From Candidatus Mycolicibacterium alkanivorans (lineage in GTDB: Bacteria > Actinomycetota > Actinomycetes > Mycobacteriales > Mycobacteriaceae): 64,000 nucleotides of DNA. The notes beneath the pieces were generated by a model. The model ran no database searches. It was not told where the DNA came from and worked only from the letters and a program-made list of their open reading frames with translations. Location of the stretch: positions 3,348,001-3,412,000 of the forward strand of contig NZ_JAIVFL010000001.1 in assembly GCF_022760805.1 (NCBI RefSeq). Direction: 5' to 3'. The translations under genes were made by a program, and so were the position numbers. Shown in pieces: positions 35,813 through 46,432 of the stretch (within the stretch, counting starts at the first letter, position 1; the number at the start of each line of letters is the position of its first letter).

Positions 35813-35940
35813 CGTCTCATTGTGCCGCCTTCGGCTTGGCCGCAGCCGCCGTTCTGTTCACGGCCGGATCGGCTGAGCCGGTTGAGGGTCGGTGTGCCAG
35901 AATGACCCCAGTTGCCGATCTGAGTCCGACAGGAGCCGCA

Positions 35941-36195
35941 ATGCCCAGCACCGAGGTGGAGCGCTACAACGACGTCGACCCCGCCGACGTGCCGTCGGCC
36001 GCCTGGGGATGGAGCAAGATCAAATACCGCGCGTGGTACGCCGTCGGACTGTTCATCGTCGGTTTCCTGCTGCTCATGCTGCGCGGCAACCACGTGGGCC
36101 ACGTCGAGGACTGGACGCTGGGCGCCTTCGCGCTCCTGGTTCTCGGTGTGATTATCCGCGACTGGTGGGGCCGCCGCCGCGGCTGGCTGCGGTAG
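35941..36195 (+). CDS. DUF2631 small membrane protein
   Basis: The 84-residue protein has a conserved N-terminal segment (ERYNDVDPADVPSAAWGWSKI) and two membrane helices, ending with a basic tail WWGRRRGWLR. This is the DUF2631 pattern of mycobacteria. The ATG at 35941 lies after GGAGCCGCA. It is divergent from dxr and convergent with rlmN, their ends touching. Function unknown. Confidence 0.85.
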   Translation: MPSTEVERYNDVDPADVPSAAWGWSKIKYRAWYAVGLFIVGFLLLMLRGNHVGHVEDWTLGAFALLVLGVIIRDWWGRRRGWLR

Positions 36196-37302
36196 TCAGC
36201 CCCCGGTAGCCGCCAACTGTCCGCACGCTGCGGCAATCTCGCGGCCGCGGGTGTCCCGCACCGTGCACGACACGCCGGCGGCGCGCACCCGCCGCACGAA
36301 CTCGCGCTCTGCCGCCTTGGGGCTGGCGTCCCACTGGCTGCCCGGTGTCGGGTTGAGCGGGATCAGGTTGACGTGGGCCAGCGGCCCCAGCGCCCAGTGC
36401 AGCATCTTACCCAACAGATCGGCCCGCCACGGCTGATCGTTCACGTCGCGGATCAGGGCATATTCGACGGACACCCGCCGGCCGGTCTGGTCGGCGTAGT
36501 AGCGGGCGGCCTCCAGCGCCTCGCCGACCTTCCAGCGGTTGTTCACCGGCACCAGGGTGTCGCGCAATTCGTCGTCGGGGGTGTGCAGCGACAGTGCGAG
36601 CGTGACGCCGAGATGCTCGTCGGCCAGCTTGCGGATGGCGGGGGCCAGTCCGACCGTCGACACGGTCACCGACCGGGCGGAGATCCCGAACCCGTCCGGC
36701 GGTGCGGTGGTGATCCGGCGGACGGCGGCCACGACGCGTGCGTAGTTGGCCAGCGGCTCCCCCATGCCCATGAACACAACGTTTGATAGGCGTGCGCCAC
36801 CCGATCCGCCGAACTCGTCGCGCAGCGTCACCGCCGCGGCCCGCACCTGCTCGAGGATCTCGGCGGTGGACAGGTTTCGTGTCAGCCCGGCCTGGCCGGT
36901 CGCGCAGAACGGGCAGGCCATTCCGCAGCCGGCCTGCGAGGAGATGCAGACCGTGTTGCGGTTGGGGTAGCGCATCAGCACCGACTCGAAGGTCGTGCCA
37001 TCATGCGCCCGCCACAACGTCTTTCGCGTCTCACCTGAGTCGCACTCGATCTCCCGCGCCACCGTCAGCAGCTTCGGGAAGAGCGCCTCTGCCACCGTGT
37101 CGCGCACCGCGGCAGGCAGATCGGTCATCAGCTGCGGGTCGGCCAGCAGTCGGCCGTAGTACTGCTGGGCGAGCTGCTTGGCCCGAAAAGCCGGCAGCCC
37201 CAACTCGGTGACGGCGGCGGCGCGGCCTTCGGCGTCGAGGTCGGCGAAGTGCCGCGGCGGCAGCGCGCGGCGCGGAGCCTCGAAGACCAGCTCTTGTTTC
37301 AT
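36196..37302 (-). CDS. rlmN: 23S rRNA/tRNA adenine C2-methyltransferase RlmN
   Basis: The 368-residue radical-SAM methylase has the [4Fe-4S] motif C126-x3-C130-x2-C133 (CGMACPFC), the mono-methylated Cys near the C-terminus ([11 protein letters not shown]) and the family residues GMGEPLAN. It methylates A2503 in 23S rRNA and A37 in some tRNAs. Position matches Rv2880c, 23 bases downstream of cdsA. Confidence 0.96.
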   Translation of the reverse strand: MKQELVFEAPRRALPPRHFADLDAEGRAAAVTELGLPAFRAKQLAQQYYGRLLADPQLMTDLPAAVRDTVAEALFPKLLTVAREIECDSGETRKTLWRAHDGTTFESVLMRYPNRNTVCISSQAGCGMACPFCATGQAGLTRNLSTAEILEQVRAAAVTLRDEFGGSGGARLSNVVFMGMGEPLANYARVVAAVRRITTAPPDGFGISARSVTVSTVGLAPAIRKLADEHLGVTLALSLHTPDDELRDTLVPVNNRWKVGEALEAARYYADQTGRRVSVEYALIRDVNDQPWRADLLGKMLHWALGPLAHVNLIPLNPTPGSQWDASPKAAEREFVRRVRAAGVSCTVRDTRGREIAAACGQLAATGG

Positions 37303-37325
37303 TACGTCCAGTATCGCTGACCGGC

Positions 37326-38219
37326 TCAGGCCAGCAGCGTCAGCACGATCCAGCCGGTGACCGCGGACGGCAGCATCGCGTCGATGCGATCCATGATTCC
37401 GCCGTGGCCCGGCAGGAGCGTTCCCATGTCCTTGATGCCGAGGTCGCGTTTGACCTGAGACTCGACCAGGTCGCCGAGTACGCCGGTGATCACCAGGAAC
37501 AACCCGAGCGGCAAGCCGACCCAGGCGGGTTTGTGCAGCAGGAACGTCACCGACAGCACGGCAGCGGTGATACCGAACAGCAGGGAGCCGCCCAGCCCCT
37601 CCCAGGATTTCTTGGGGCTGATCGCCGGGGCCAGAAGATGCTTGCCGAACAACACGCCGGCGGTGTAGCCGCCGATATCGGCGAAGACCACGGTGGAGAT
37701 CACGGTGAACGCCCGGGCGCCACCGTTGTCCTGGAAGACCAGCAGCGCGGTGAAACTAGCGAACAACGGCACCCACGTGGCCAGCAGGACCGTCGCGGCG
37801 ATATCGCGCAGGTAGTTGACCGGCTGCTCACGCAGCCCATGGCCGACGAGGCGCCACACCATGGCGACCACGATCGTGCCGCCGTAGGCGCCCAGCGTTC
37901 CCGCGACCCCCCACGGCCAGGCCAGCCAGATCATCGCCTGACCGCCGACCAGCAGCGGCACGACGGGCATCGCGTAACCGTGTTCGCGCAGCCGGGAGAC
38001 GACCTCATAGGTGGCGATCGCGATGGCGGTGGCCAGCAGCGGGAACCACCATCTCGGCGCGAACAGCAGGCTGCCGATCGCCATGGCGCCGAGCACGACG
38101 CCGACCGCGATCGCGGCGGGCAGATTGCGCCCGGCTCGGGACGTCTTCTTCTCCGGTGCCGCGGAACCGGGAGCGCCGGATTCTGTGTCGGCCACGGGCG
38201 ACGGTTGCTGGGCGGTCAT
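37326..38219 (-). CDS. cdsA: Phosphatidate cytidylyltransferase
   Basis: The 297-residue polytopic enzyme makes CDP-diacylglycerol for phospholipid synthesis. After a hydrophilic N-terminus come about eight helices, and near the end the CDP-alcohol signature region [16 protein letters not shown] ... [33 protein letters not shown] with its conserved Asp residues. It overlaps the stop of frr by one base, supporting an frr-cdsA-rlmN run. Confidence 0.95.
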   Translation of the reverse strand: MTAQQPSPVADTESGAPGSAAPEKKTSRAGRNLPAAIAVGVVLGAMAIGSLLFAPRWWFPLLATAIAIATYEVVSRLREHGYAMPVVPLLVGGQAMIWLAWPWGVAGTLGAYGGTIVVAMVWRLVGHGLREQPVNYLRDIAATVLLATWVPLFASFTALLVFQDNGGARAFTVISTVVFADIGGYTAGVLFGKHLLAPAISPKKSWEGLGGSLLFGITAAVLSVTFLLHKPAWVGLPLGLFLVITGVLGDLVESQVKRDLGIKDMGTLLPGHGGIMDRIDAMLPSAVTGWIVLTLLA

Positions 38220-38776
38220 CAGACCTCCAGCAGCTCGCCTTCCTTGTGCTTGACCAGCTCTTCTATCTGATTCACGAAGGTCGCCGTGGCCTTGTCGAGT
38301 TCTTTCTCCGCGCGGCCGACCTCGTCCTCGCCGGCCTCGCCGTCCTTGCGGATGCGGTGCAACTCCTCCATGGCGCGCCGGCGGACGTTGCGCAGCGAAA
38401 CCTTGGCGTCCTCACCCTTGGCCTTGGCCTGCTTGACCAGATCCCGGCGACGCTCCTCGGTCAGCTGAGGGATCGACACCCGGATGATGTTGCCGTCGTT
38501 GGTGGGGTTCACGCCGAGGTCGGAGTTGCGGATGGCGTCCACGATCGCCTTGAGCTGAGATGCCTCGTAGGGCTTGATGACGACCATCCGGGCTTCGGGC
38601 ACGTTGATGCTCGACAACTGGGTGATCGGGGTCATCGAGCCGTAGTAGTCCACGGAGACCCGCGCGAACATTCCGGGATTGGCCCGTCCGGTTCGGATGG
38701 ATGACAAGTCGTCGCGCGCGACCGCCACAGCCTTCTCCATCTTCTCTTCGGCGTCGAAGAGAGCCTCTTCAATCAT
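38219..38776 (-). CDS. frr: Ribosome recycling factor
   Basis: The 185-residue two-domain factor splits post-termination ribosomes with EF-G. It has the full family text: [21 protein letters not shown], the hinge and the long coiled helical domain ending [14 protein letters not shown]. It lies 36 bases after pyrH and is joined to cdsA. Confidence 0.97.
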   Translation of the reverse strand: MIEEALFDAEEKMEKAVAVARDDLSSIRTGRANPGMFARVSVDYYGSMTPITQLSSINVPEARMVVIKPYEASQLKAIVDAIRNSDLGVNPTNDGNIIRVSIPQLTEERRRDLVKQAKAKGEDAKVSLRNVRRRAMEELHRIRKDGEAGEDEVGRAEKELDKATATFVNQIEELVKHKEGELLEV

Positions 38777-38812
38777 GTGCGCCCTCTCGTCAGGGAAGTC
38801 ATGAGTGCTCCC

Positions 38813-39574
38813 TCAGGTCGTGACCAGCGTTCCGATCCTCTCACCCGCGACGGCGCGGGCGATATTCCCGCTGGTCAGCAGGTTGAACACCAGAATCGGC
38901 ATTCCATTGTCCATGCACAGACTGAACGCGGTGGCATCGGCGACCCGCAATCCGCGGTCGATGACCTCCCGGTGGCTGATCTCGGTGAGCAGCTCGGCCT
39001 CGGGGTTCTCCCGCGGATCGTCGGTGAACACACCGTCGACCGCCTTGGCCATCAGTACGACGTCCGCACCGATCTCCAGGGCACGCTGGGCGGCGGTGGT
39101 GTCGGTGGAGAAGTACGGCAAACCCATGCCGGCGCCGAAGATCACCACGCGGCCCTTCTCCAGGTGCCGCACCGCACGCAGGGGAATGTAGGGCTCGGCA
39201 ACCTGACCCATCGTGATCGCGGTCTGTACCCGGGTGACGATGCCTTCTTTCTCCAGGAAGTCTTGCAGCGCTAGGCTGTTCATCACGGTGCCGAGCATGC
39301 CCATGTAGTCCGAGCGGGTGCGTTCCATGCCCCGCTGCTGCAGCTGGGCGCCGCGGAAGAAGTTGCCGCCGCCGATCACCACAGCCACCTGGACGCCGCT
39401 GCGCACCACCTCGGCGATCTGGCGGGCGACCTGGGCGACGACGTCGGGATCCAGACCGACCGATCCGCCACCGAACATCTCGCCGCCCAGCTTGAGCAGC
39501 ACGCGCGAATACCGTGGCCGCAGCTCCTCAGACGCCGACGGCTCTTCGCCGTTGATGCTTGCCGTCTCCCCCAT
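38813..39574 (-). CDS. pyrH: Uridylate kinase
   Basis: The 253-residue UMP kinase of the amino-acid-kinase fold has [18 protein letters not shown] and [21 protein letters not shown]. It phosphorylates UMP for RNA and cell wall precursors. The ATG at 39574 follows GAGGAG with a suitable gap. The hydrophilic N-terminus (about 20 residues) before KL-GGE is a mycobacterial feature. In M. tuberculosis tsf and rpsB lie upstream of pyrH; here they do not appear within the window. Confidence 0.96.
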   Translation of the reverse strand: MGETASINGEEPSASEELRPRYSRVLLKLGGEMFGGGSVGLDPDVVAQVARQIAEVVRSGVQVAVVIGGGNFFRGAQLQQRGMERTRSDYMGMLGTVMNSLALQDFLEKEGIVTRVQTAITMGQVAEPYIPLRAVRHLEKGRVVIFGAGMGLPYFSTDTTAAQRALEIGADVVLMAKAVDGVFTDDPRENPEAELLTEISHREVIDRGLRVADATAFSLCMDNGMPILVFNLLTSGNIARAVAGERIGTLVTT

Positions 39575-39689
39575 CAGACTCCTCGGACTCGTCGGACTCC
39601 TGGCATGAGAGTGCCATCCCGGCGCGTCCGGGACGGCACTTCCATCCTGCCTCATCGCCCAATTTCGCGATTTTTCGGGTTCAGGGCCT

Positions 39690-40043
39690 CTACCAGAGCA
39701 CACCGATGGCCGCGGCGGTCAGCGCCAGCACGCCCACCGCAGCGAATACCGGGCGGGCAACGGGTGCCTCCGCGCGGCGTTGGCGGGTGAGGCCGATGCC
39801 GAGCAGAGCGCCGATGACGACCAGGATGACGAGTTTGACGCCGACCTTCGGGTAGTTGATCACCTCGCCCGCCGGCCACGGCGCGGCGAGTGCGACACCG
39901 GTCAGAAACGAGATCAGGATCCCGTAGTTCATGACGGGGGTGAAGCGGAACCGTCGAGCCGCTGCCTCGGCGACCCAGGCTCCGAACAACACAGCGAACC
40001 CCACGAGGTGCAGCAGCACGACTACGTTGCGTAGTAGCTCCAT
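39690..40043 (-). CDS. Four-helix membrane protein of unknown function
   Basis: The 117-residue hydrophobic protein has four predicted helices (about 4-24, 38-55, 66-82, 96-116). The motif [17 protein letters not shown] followed by [10 protein letters not shown] resembles the small DUF2269/CopD-like integral membrane proteins. The ATG at 40043 follows GGGTATGGAGC; starting further upstream would enter the adjoining methyltransferase region. It is transcribed away from the methyltransferase gene on the same strand. Confidence 0.75.
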   Translation of the reverse strand: MELLRNVVVLLHLVGFAVLFGAWVAEAAARRFRFTPVMNYGILISFLTGVALAAPWPAGEVINYPKVGVKLVILVVIGALLGIGLTRQRRAEAPVARPVFAAVGVLALTAAAIGVLW

Positions 40044-40080
40044 ACCCTCAGCGTACGTCACCCGACGTGGGCAAACGCCT

Positions 40081-40821
<741 letters not shown>

Positions 40822-40823
<2 letters not shown>

Positions 40824-41244
40824 GGTTGCCGCGCACAAGGAGCCGATCGGGTATTTGCTACACCAGCTCGCCTCAGCACTGCGCGCCGAAGTGACGTCCG
40901 GGGTGTTGGAGCCGCTGGGTCTGACCTTCCCGCAATACATCTGTCTGCGGGTGCTCAGCAAGCTCGGCGACCGGTCCAACGCCGAGCTCGCCCGCGATAC
41001 CGGGGTCTCTCCGCAGGCGATGAACATGGTGCTGCGCAGCCTCGAGGAACGCCATCTGGTGGCGCGGCCGTCGACAGTTGATTCGGGCCGCTCGCTGCCC
41101 GCGTCGCTGACACGAAGCGGCCGAGACCTGCTGGCGCGCACCGACGCTGGGGTCAAGGACGCCGAGCAGCGGCTGCTGGCGAAGCTGAGCGCCGAGCAGC
41201 GGCGAGAATTCCGGACAATCCTCGCCGTGCTCGGTTCTCAATGA
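40822..41244 (+). CDS. MarR-family repressor (Rv2887-like)
   Basis: The 140-residue winged-helix protein has SNAELARDTGVSPQAMNMVLRSLEERHLVARPSTVDSGRSLPASLTRSG, with a helix-turn-helix and a wing. The text (PIGYLLHQLASALRAEV, SPQAMN, SGRSLPA) matches my memory of M. tuberculosis Rv2887, known to repress the methylase gene Rv0560c. ATG 40822 gives the family N-terminus; ATG 40813 is an alternative. Both lie within the second operator. Confidence 0.9.
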
Positions 41245-41687
41245 TGGCTGTGGCACCGGCGGCGAACTTCTCCGCCGGGTTGTACTTCGATTCCTTTGCT
41301 CGAGAAACTTTGGACGGCTTCTCGAAGAATCACGCGATGACCTTCAATCACTCGGCTACTACACGCCGGTACCGCTGATCTGGCCCGACTCGTACACCAC
41401 CTCGGTGGACGCCTGCCAGGGTTTCGCGATCTGCTTGGCCAGCAAGGACTGCTACCGGGACTCGGTCCTGTCCACTACCATGGCTTGCCTCGAACTGAAC
41501 GAGCCGCGTGGTCTGCTGGCGGCGAGGTTTGGGCCCGGCTTCGCCCGGCGGTCTTCCCTCGATGGCAATTCACCGCCCACCCGTCAGGGCGTTAACCGTT
41601 GTTAGCATTGGCGCTAGCCGGCGGCGGCGCGAGGGTTCCGGGCAGAAGCAAGCGCCGGCTCATGTGGTCACCGAAGAGGAGGAGACG
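41245..41687. other. 443-base gap with no supportable gene
   Basis: Between the MarR and TetR genes there are only short frames on either strand, including one of 66 codons at 41405 without a ribosome-binding site or known motif. The conserved mycobacterial gene order ends here. TAGC-N6-GCTA lies near 41605-41618, ahead of the TetR gene. It may hold decayed remnants, but nothing was recognised. Confidence 0.5.
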
Positions 41688-42314
41688 GTGAGCGGAGCGA
41701 TCGTTACTCAACGGACTCGGGGCGGCGAACGTCGTGAGCGGATTCTGGCCGCGGCCGCCGAGCTCATCGCCGCGCGGGGATATCACGCCGTGTCGATGAC
41801 GGATCTCGGTGTGGCGGCTGGAATCGTGGGACCGGGAATCTATCGACATTTCGAAAGCAAGGCCGCAGTGCTCACGTCGCTGTTCGAGCGGGTGATCGAC
41901 GCGCTGTTGGAGCGGGCCTCGACCATTGTCGACCAGGCTCGCGATGAGCGCGAGGCGTTGACCGGACTGGTCGCAGACCATGTCTCGCTGGTGATCAACG
42001 ACCGGGAGCTGGCCATCGTCTATTACCGCGAGTTGCACAACTTGTCCGATGAGCAGCGACGCCGCCTACGTCGCAAGCAGCGACTCTATCTCGAGGAATG
42101 GGTGCACGTGGTGGCGGAGTTGCGGCAGGAACTCGACGAGGCCGAAGTCCGCGCGGTGGTGCACGGCGCGATCGGCGCGATCCAGTCGATCCTTCAGTAC
42201 CGCGAGACCGGTTTGGCCCCCGATCGGGTCGCTGTTCGGCTGGCCGCCATGGGACACGCGGTCCTCGGAATAGCAGCCATTGACGGACATGCGTTGATCG
42301 TGAATCGTGAGTAA
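41688..42314 (+). CDS. TetR-family transcriptional regulator
   Basis: The 208-residue regulator has an N-terminal helix-turn-helix (ILAAAAELIAARGYHAVSMTDLGVAAGIVGPGIYRHFESKAAVL) and an all-helical ligand domain. The GTG at 41688 follows GGAGGAG closely; the C-terminal part (HGAIGAIQSILQYRETGLAPDRVAVRLAAMGHAVLG) is typical of regulators of acyl-CoA pathways. It lies 51 bases upstream of an MBL-fold gene and is the only regulator gene in the catabolic region, so it may control the divergent beta-oxidation operons. Confidence 0.88.
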   Translation: MSGAIVTQRTRGGERRERILAAAAELIAARGYHAVSMTDLGVAAGIVGPGIYRHFESKAAVLTSLFERVIDALLERASTIVDQARDEREALTGLVADHVSLVINDRELAIVYYRELHNLSDEQRRRLRRKQRLYLEEWVHVVAELRQELDEAEVRAVVHGAIGAIQSILQYRETGLAPDRVAVRLAAMGHAVLGIAAIDGHALIVNRE

Positions 42315-42365
42315 CATTTCTGCGTGGTGAGGGTGCGCGCCGCGACCGCGACAGGAGGAACAGTC

Positions 42366-43412
42366 ATGGCCGAGGCACCGGGGGCCGTCCAGCGGCAGGC
42401 CTGGGCCGACGGCGTGTTGCCCCCAGTCGAGCAGGTGCGGCCGGGGTTGTGGTCGATCCCGGTGCCGATCCCGGACAATCCGCTGCGATACGTGTTGGTG
42501 TATGCCTTCGAGCTGCCTGACGGGGTCGCCATCGTCGATGCCGGCTGGGACACCGACGAAGCGTGGACGGCGCTCGTAGCGGGACTGACCAAGGCCGGAT
42601 GCGACATCACGGACGTCTCCGCGGTGCTGATCACCCACATACACCCCGACCACTACGGATTGGCTGGGCGGGTGCGCGAGCAATCCGGAGCATGGGTCGG
42701 GGTGCATCCGGCAGATGCCGCTGTGTTGCCCGCCCGCTACGGCGAGGTAGAACCGCTCTTGACGAGCATGCGGGACCTCCTGGTGGACTGCGGAGTGCCC
42801 GAGACCGAGTTGAACGAACTGGGCTCGGCGTCGCTCGGAATCCGGCAGTTCGTCCGGCAGGCCGAACCCGATCGGTTCATCGACGATGGCGATCGGCTCC
42901 CGTTGCCGGGCTGGAACCTGCGCGCGATCTGGACGCCCGGCCATTCGCCCGGGCATCTCTGCTTCGTGGAGCCCGACCGCAGGCTGATGCTGACCGGCGA
43001 TTGTGTATTGCCGCGGATCACCCCGAACATCTCCGTGCATCCCCAGCAGGCTGCCAATCCCCTCGCTGACTTTCTCGCCTCGCTGGCCAAATTGCGTGGT
43101 TATCAACCCAACGAGGTGCTTCCCGCCCATGAGTACCGCTTCGACGCATTCACACCTCGGCTGGACGAACTCGTCGCCCATCACCGCACGCGCCTTGGTG
43201 AGATCGAACGCGTGGTGGCCGACTCCCCTGGGGCAACCTGCTGGCAGATCACCACCCAGCTCGGGTGGTCGCGCCCCTGGGCTCAAGTACCCAACTTCAT
43301 GCGCCGGGCAGCCAACGGTGAAACACTGGCCCACCTGGCGCTTTTGGCGGCCGAGCACCGCGTCCAACGGACGCGGGACACCGTCACCACATGGTGGCCC
43401 AAACAGCGATGA
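42366..43412 (+). CDS. Metallo-beta-lactamase-fold hydrolase
   Basis: The 348-residue protein has zinc-site motif T-H-I-H-P-D-H, a later His (WTPGHSPGHLCF) and an Asp (LTGDCVLP), with a C-terminal helical extension as in the LACTB2/RNase-Z-like MBL subgroup often found with CoA pathways (thioesterase-type). The ATG at 42366 follows AGGAGG with a 6-base gap. The TetR gene lies upstream on the same strand. Confidence 0.87.
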   Translation: MAEAPGAVQRQAWADGVLPPVEQVRPGLWSIPVPIPDNPLRYVLVYAFELPDGVAIVDAGWDTDEAWTALVAGLTKAGCDITDVSAVLITHIHPDHYGLAGRVREQSGAWVGVHPADAAVLPARYGEVEPLLTSMRDLLVDCGVPETELNELGSASLGIRQFVRQAEPDRFIDDGDRLPLPGWNLRAIWTPGHSPGHLCFVEPDRRLMLTGDCVLPRITPNISVHPQQAANPLADFLASLAKLRGYQPNEVLPAHEYRFDAFTPRLDELVAHHRTRLGEIERVVADSPGATCWQITTQLGWSRPWAQVPNFMRRAANGETLAHLALLAAEHRVQRTRDTVTTWWPKQR

Positions 43413-43566
43413 CCCGCAATCCCCTGCGCCTGCGGACTCGGCACGGTGCCTTGACAGGCAGCGCCTGTGTCTGTGGATTCACCGCGAACTCGGCGACTCG
43501 ACCGGTCGTCAGGTCGCCGTTCGATTTACCCGCGTCGCTTCGATTTACGGAAACTGGCCGCCGTGG

Positions 43567-44040
43567 CTACCCGTATACGGCCACCACGACGGTGCGGTCG
43601 AAACTGTTTTCCGACCACACGCCGATGTGGGTGTGGTCGCAATCGGACATGATGGCGAAATAGGCGGGGTTGTAATACCACTGGTTAATCAATTCCACAC
43701 CGCTGATCGCCAGGGCAGAGTTGACCGCCACCGTTTCCGCCACCTGACCCTGGAAACCGGCCGCCTTGGCGCGGTCTTGCGGCGTCGAACCGTCAGACCC
43801 GATATCACCGCCGAGGTCCCGATTGCTCAGCACATCCCTGGCGTGCCACTCGGCGGCAAGTTGAAGTTGCGGATTGATCTTCACGTCGTTGGTGCAGCCC
43901 GCCTGGTGCTGAATGGTGTACACGTTGGCGACAACCGCGTCGTTGAGTCGTTTGTTGTCGCCCTGCGCGATCGGCACGCCAACCACAGCGCCGACGGCGA
44001 CGCTCACCACGGCCGGCACAGTCATCAGCAAAAGCCGCAT
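43567..44040 (-). CDS. Secreted CAP (SCP-like) domain protein
   Basis: The 157-residue protein has a signal peptide (about 1-26) and a CAP domain: NPQLQLAAEWHARDVLSN, a GSDGSTPQDRAKAAGF segment and a NQWYYNPAYFAIMSD-CDHTHIGVW core. Two cysteines (about 49 and 134) may pair. Such mycobacterial proteins are exported; their role is unknown. A good ribosome-binding site (GAGGAG) precedes the ATG at 44040. Confidence 0.85.
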   Translation of the reverse strand: MRLLLMTVPAVVSVAVGAVVGVPIAQGDNKRLNDAVVANVYTIQHQAGCTNDVKINPQLQLAAEWHARDVLSNRDLGGDIGSDGSTPQDRAKAAGFQGQVAETVAVNSALAISGVELINQWYYNPAYFAIMSDCDHTHIGVWSENSFDRTVVVAVYG

Positions 44041-44205
44041 GTTAGATCTCCTCGACGTCAGCCGTCGTCACCCGGCGGGGGCCGGTAGTGTGCCGCCGAA
44101 TTCCTGAGCTGCCAAATCAACGCCGCACACCGTTCACCGGCCCACTGTGCAGCTGCGGCACGGTTGCCCTACGAATAGTGGTTGTCATGCAGCATGATTG
44201 GATGT

Positions 44206-44345
44206 ATGGCGATGCGTGGGCGACCGAGAGTCGAGCTGGTGTTGACCGACGGGGAGCGTGAACAGCTGGTTCGGTGGTCACGGCGGGCGAAGTCGTCGCA
44301 GGCGTTGGCGTTGCGATCGCGGATCATCCTGGCCTGCGCGGAGGA
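44206..44345 (+). pseudogene. IS630-family transposase N-terminal fragment
   Basis: Translated from ATG 44206, MAMRGRPRVELVLTDGEREQ is followed by the helix-turn-helix text RRAKSSQALALRSRIILACAE that begins IS630-type transposases. After about 44345 the homology stops (an in-frame ACTAGT replaces the expected domain) and the frame runs into the end of the hydratase gene. The catalytic domain is missing. Confidence 0.8.
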
Positions 44346-44347
44346 CA

Positions 44348-45169
44348 CTAGTCCTCGTGACGTTGGTGGTCAGCTGCGGAAGGAAACCGCGGAGGGCGGC
44401 GATCCTTGATGGCGGACACGCCCTCGACCACATCTTCGTCGAAGAAATTCAGCATCTCAAGCGCCAGTGAGGCCTCGAAAATCGGGCCCGCGTTTCGCAC
44501 CCAGTGGTTCAACGCCCGTTTGGTCCACCTGATGGCGTGCTGCGGGCCACGAGCCAGTTTTTGAGCCACCTCAAGGGCGGTGGGCAGGACGTCCTCGCGC
44601 GGACGGCACAGGCTGACCAAGCCGATTCGCTCGGCCTCTTTCCCGTCAATGAAATCTGCGGTCAGCAAATAATACTTGGCCTTGGCAAGGCCACACAGAA
44701 GAGGCCAGATGATTGCGGCATGGTCGCCGGCACCAACCCCGAGCCGTAGATGGCCGTCGGTGAGCCGGGCGTCCTCGGCGATGACCGAAACGTCAGCCAT
44801 CAAAGCCACCGCCAGTCCCGCACCGACGGCTACCCCGTTGATCGCCGAGATGATTGGTTTGTCGCAATTCGCGATGTTGTAGACGATGTCGCGCGCCTCG
44901 ACCATAGTCTCGGCGACTTCCGAGAAGTTGTTCGCCTGATCGCGCACCATGTCGAGGTCACCCCCCGCGCAAAAAGCCTTGCCAGCGCCGGTGACAACGG
45001 CGACCCGAGTTTGCGAGTCGGTGCCGACGTCCAGCCACACCTTGCTCAACTCCCAGTGCAACCGCTTGTTGGCGGCGTTCAGCCGGTCAGGGCGATTGAT
45101 GGTGACCTGCAGGATGCCCTCACCGGGGCGGTCGAACGTGAGGTGCTGGTACTGGTCGTAGCTGCTCAT
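44348..45169 (-). CDS. Enoyl-CoA hydratase/isomerase
   Basis: The 273-residue crotonase-fold protein has the oxyanion-hole segments [13 protein letters not shown] and [23 protein letters not shown]. Instead of the two-Glu hydratase centre it has [18 protein letters not shown]: one acidic residue near the canonical place, so isomerase or other chemistry is possible. It is isolated from the rest of the degradation genes by an IS110 remnant and stands beside an IS630 remnant. A good ribosome-binding site precedes the ATG. Confidence 0.85.
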   Translation of the reverse strand: MSSYDQYQHLTFDRPGEGILQVTINRPDRLNAANKRLHWELSKVWLDVGTDSQTRVAVVTGAGKAFCAGGDLDMVRDQANNFSEVAETMVEARDIVYNIANCDKPIISAINGVAVGAGLAVALMADVSVIAEDARLTDGHLRLGVGAGDHAAIIWPLLCGLAKAKYYLLTADFIDGKEAERIGLVSLCRPREDVLPTALEVAQKLARGPQHAIRWTKRALNHWVRNAGPIFEASLALEMLNFFDEDVVEGVSAIKDRRPPRFPSAADHQRHED

Positions 45170-45223
45170 CTGATCCTTACCTTTCTTGAAGGGTGTTTGG
45201 GGCCGTCGGCCTTACGCTTCGAA

Positions 45224-45412
45224 TCACCGTCCGCCCAGATCGCCATCCGCACCGGCCCCGCCTCCCGCACCTACCATGACCGCAAGCGAACCGAAGGCAA
45301 AACCCACGCCCAAGCCGTCATCGCCCTGGCCCGCCGACGCCTCGACGTGCTGCGGGCCATGCTCCGCGACCACGCCGCCTACCAACCCACCACTACAGCC
45401 GCGGCGGCTTGA
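45224..45412 (+). pseudogene. IS110-family transposase C-terminal fragment
   Basis: A plus-strand frame ends with SRTYHDRKRTEGKTHAQAVI and LARRRLDVLRAMLRDH, the closing segment of IS116/IS110/IS902 transposases. It has no start codon and no upstream catalytic (DEDD) domain, so only the last 60 or so residues remain. It lies between the hydratase gene and the MaoC/DUF35/thiolase operon. Confidence 0.8.
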
Positions 45413-45436
45413 CAACGTCATTGAGAATCTCCTTGA

Positions 45437-46432
45437 TCAGACAGTCGGCGTCGGGTTTCGGAGACCGTCGAGGTTGAAAGTGAGCAGGGAGCGTGCGGCG
45501 GGTCCCTGTTCGGTGTGACAGTCGACGGCGACGGTGGCGGTCTGCACGGTGTCGTGTTGGTCGACTGCCAGCACCCGCCCGTCGGTCCGGAGCGTGTCGC
45601 CGGCGCACACCGGGGCGATCATCTGCAGTTGCCGGTGAGCAAGCCAGGCCTGCGGGCCGGCCCACGCCTTCCCTACCCGGTCCACCAAGCCGTGGAAGAA
45701 CATCGTGTTCAAGTAGACATCGCGGGCACCCTGCTCGTTGGCGTAGGCCTGGTCGTGATGACCGCGGAAGAAGTCGCGGGTGGCGGCCGCGTCGAGTACG
45801 CACCGCGTGACGGTGACCGGCATCCTCACTTCAGGCAAAACCTCGACGGGCTCAGCGCCAGGTTGTTCGGCCGGGCCCGATCGTCGCTGAGGTGTTCCGC
45901 CCGCCCCGACGGTGTAGCGGAACAGCACGTTCTCGTTGGTCGCCACGAGGACGCCGTGTTGATTTCGGCATTCACTGCGCGTGCTCACAAAATGACCGAC
46001 CCCCAGCGTGGTTCGCTTCTGGCCGGAGATCGACTCCACCCGCTCGGTGTAGACGAGCCGGTCCCCGACCCGCATCGGGGCGAAAAACCGGCTATCGGTC
46101 GAGACGTTGATCAGCGAAGTGCCCGGCAGCGGCACCTCCAGCGCCAGCACCGGCGCGTGCTCGGGCTTTTGCCGCGGGTTCCACGGCAGCGGGAACGCCC
46201 ACACCATGAGCATGCCCGGCGGCGAGATCAGGGCCCCGTATCTCGTCGTCGCGGCCTCGTTATCCCAGTAATTCTCGTCGGCATCCTCTACCAGGGCACA
46301 GAAGTAGGCGATCTGGGCTTCGTTGACTGGGAACGGCGCTTGGCTGGTCACTTCACGACCCACCCAGGCCGCGGCCTCTTCGGCCGGCCCAGTGACCACG
46401 TAGCTGAGCGCATCAGCGCAGTTGACGCTCAT
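45437..46432 (-). CDS. MaoC-like double hot-dog hydratase
   Basis: The 331-residue protein is made of two hot-dog folds: an N-terminal FAS1-type dehydratase segment (about 20-170) and a second MaoC-like half (about 200-325) with RDFFRGHHDQAYANEQGARDVYLNTMFFHGLVDR. It would hydrate an enoyl-CoA in beta-oxidation. Its start overlaps the DUF35 gene stop by one base. The pattern of MaoC + DUF35 + thiolase-like gene resembles the ChsH1/ChsH2/Ltp2 steroid side-chain system. Confidence 0.85.
   Translation of the reverse strand: MSVNCADALSYVVTGPAEEAAAWVGREVTSQAPFPVNEAQIAYFCALVEDADENYWDNEAATTRYGALISPPGMLMVWAFPLPWNPRQKPEHAPVLALEVPLPGTSLINVSTDSRFFAPMRVGDRLVYTERVESISGQKRTTLGVGHFVSTRSECRNQHGVLVATNENVLFRYTVGAGGTPQRRSGPAEQPGAEPVEVLPEVRMPVTVTRCVLDAAATRDFFRGHHDQAYANEQGARDVYLNTMFFHGLVDRVGKAWAGPQAWLAHRQLQMIAPVCAGDTLRTDGRVLAVDQHDTVQTATVAVDCHTEQGPAARSLLTFNLDGLRNPTPTV

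Noticed and set aside
41405..41605. 66-codon plus-strand frame between MarR and TetR genes
   Set aside because: No ribosome-binding site, no recognisable motif, and atypical residue make-up.
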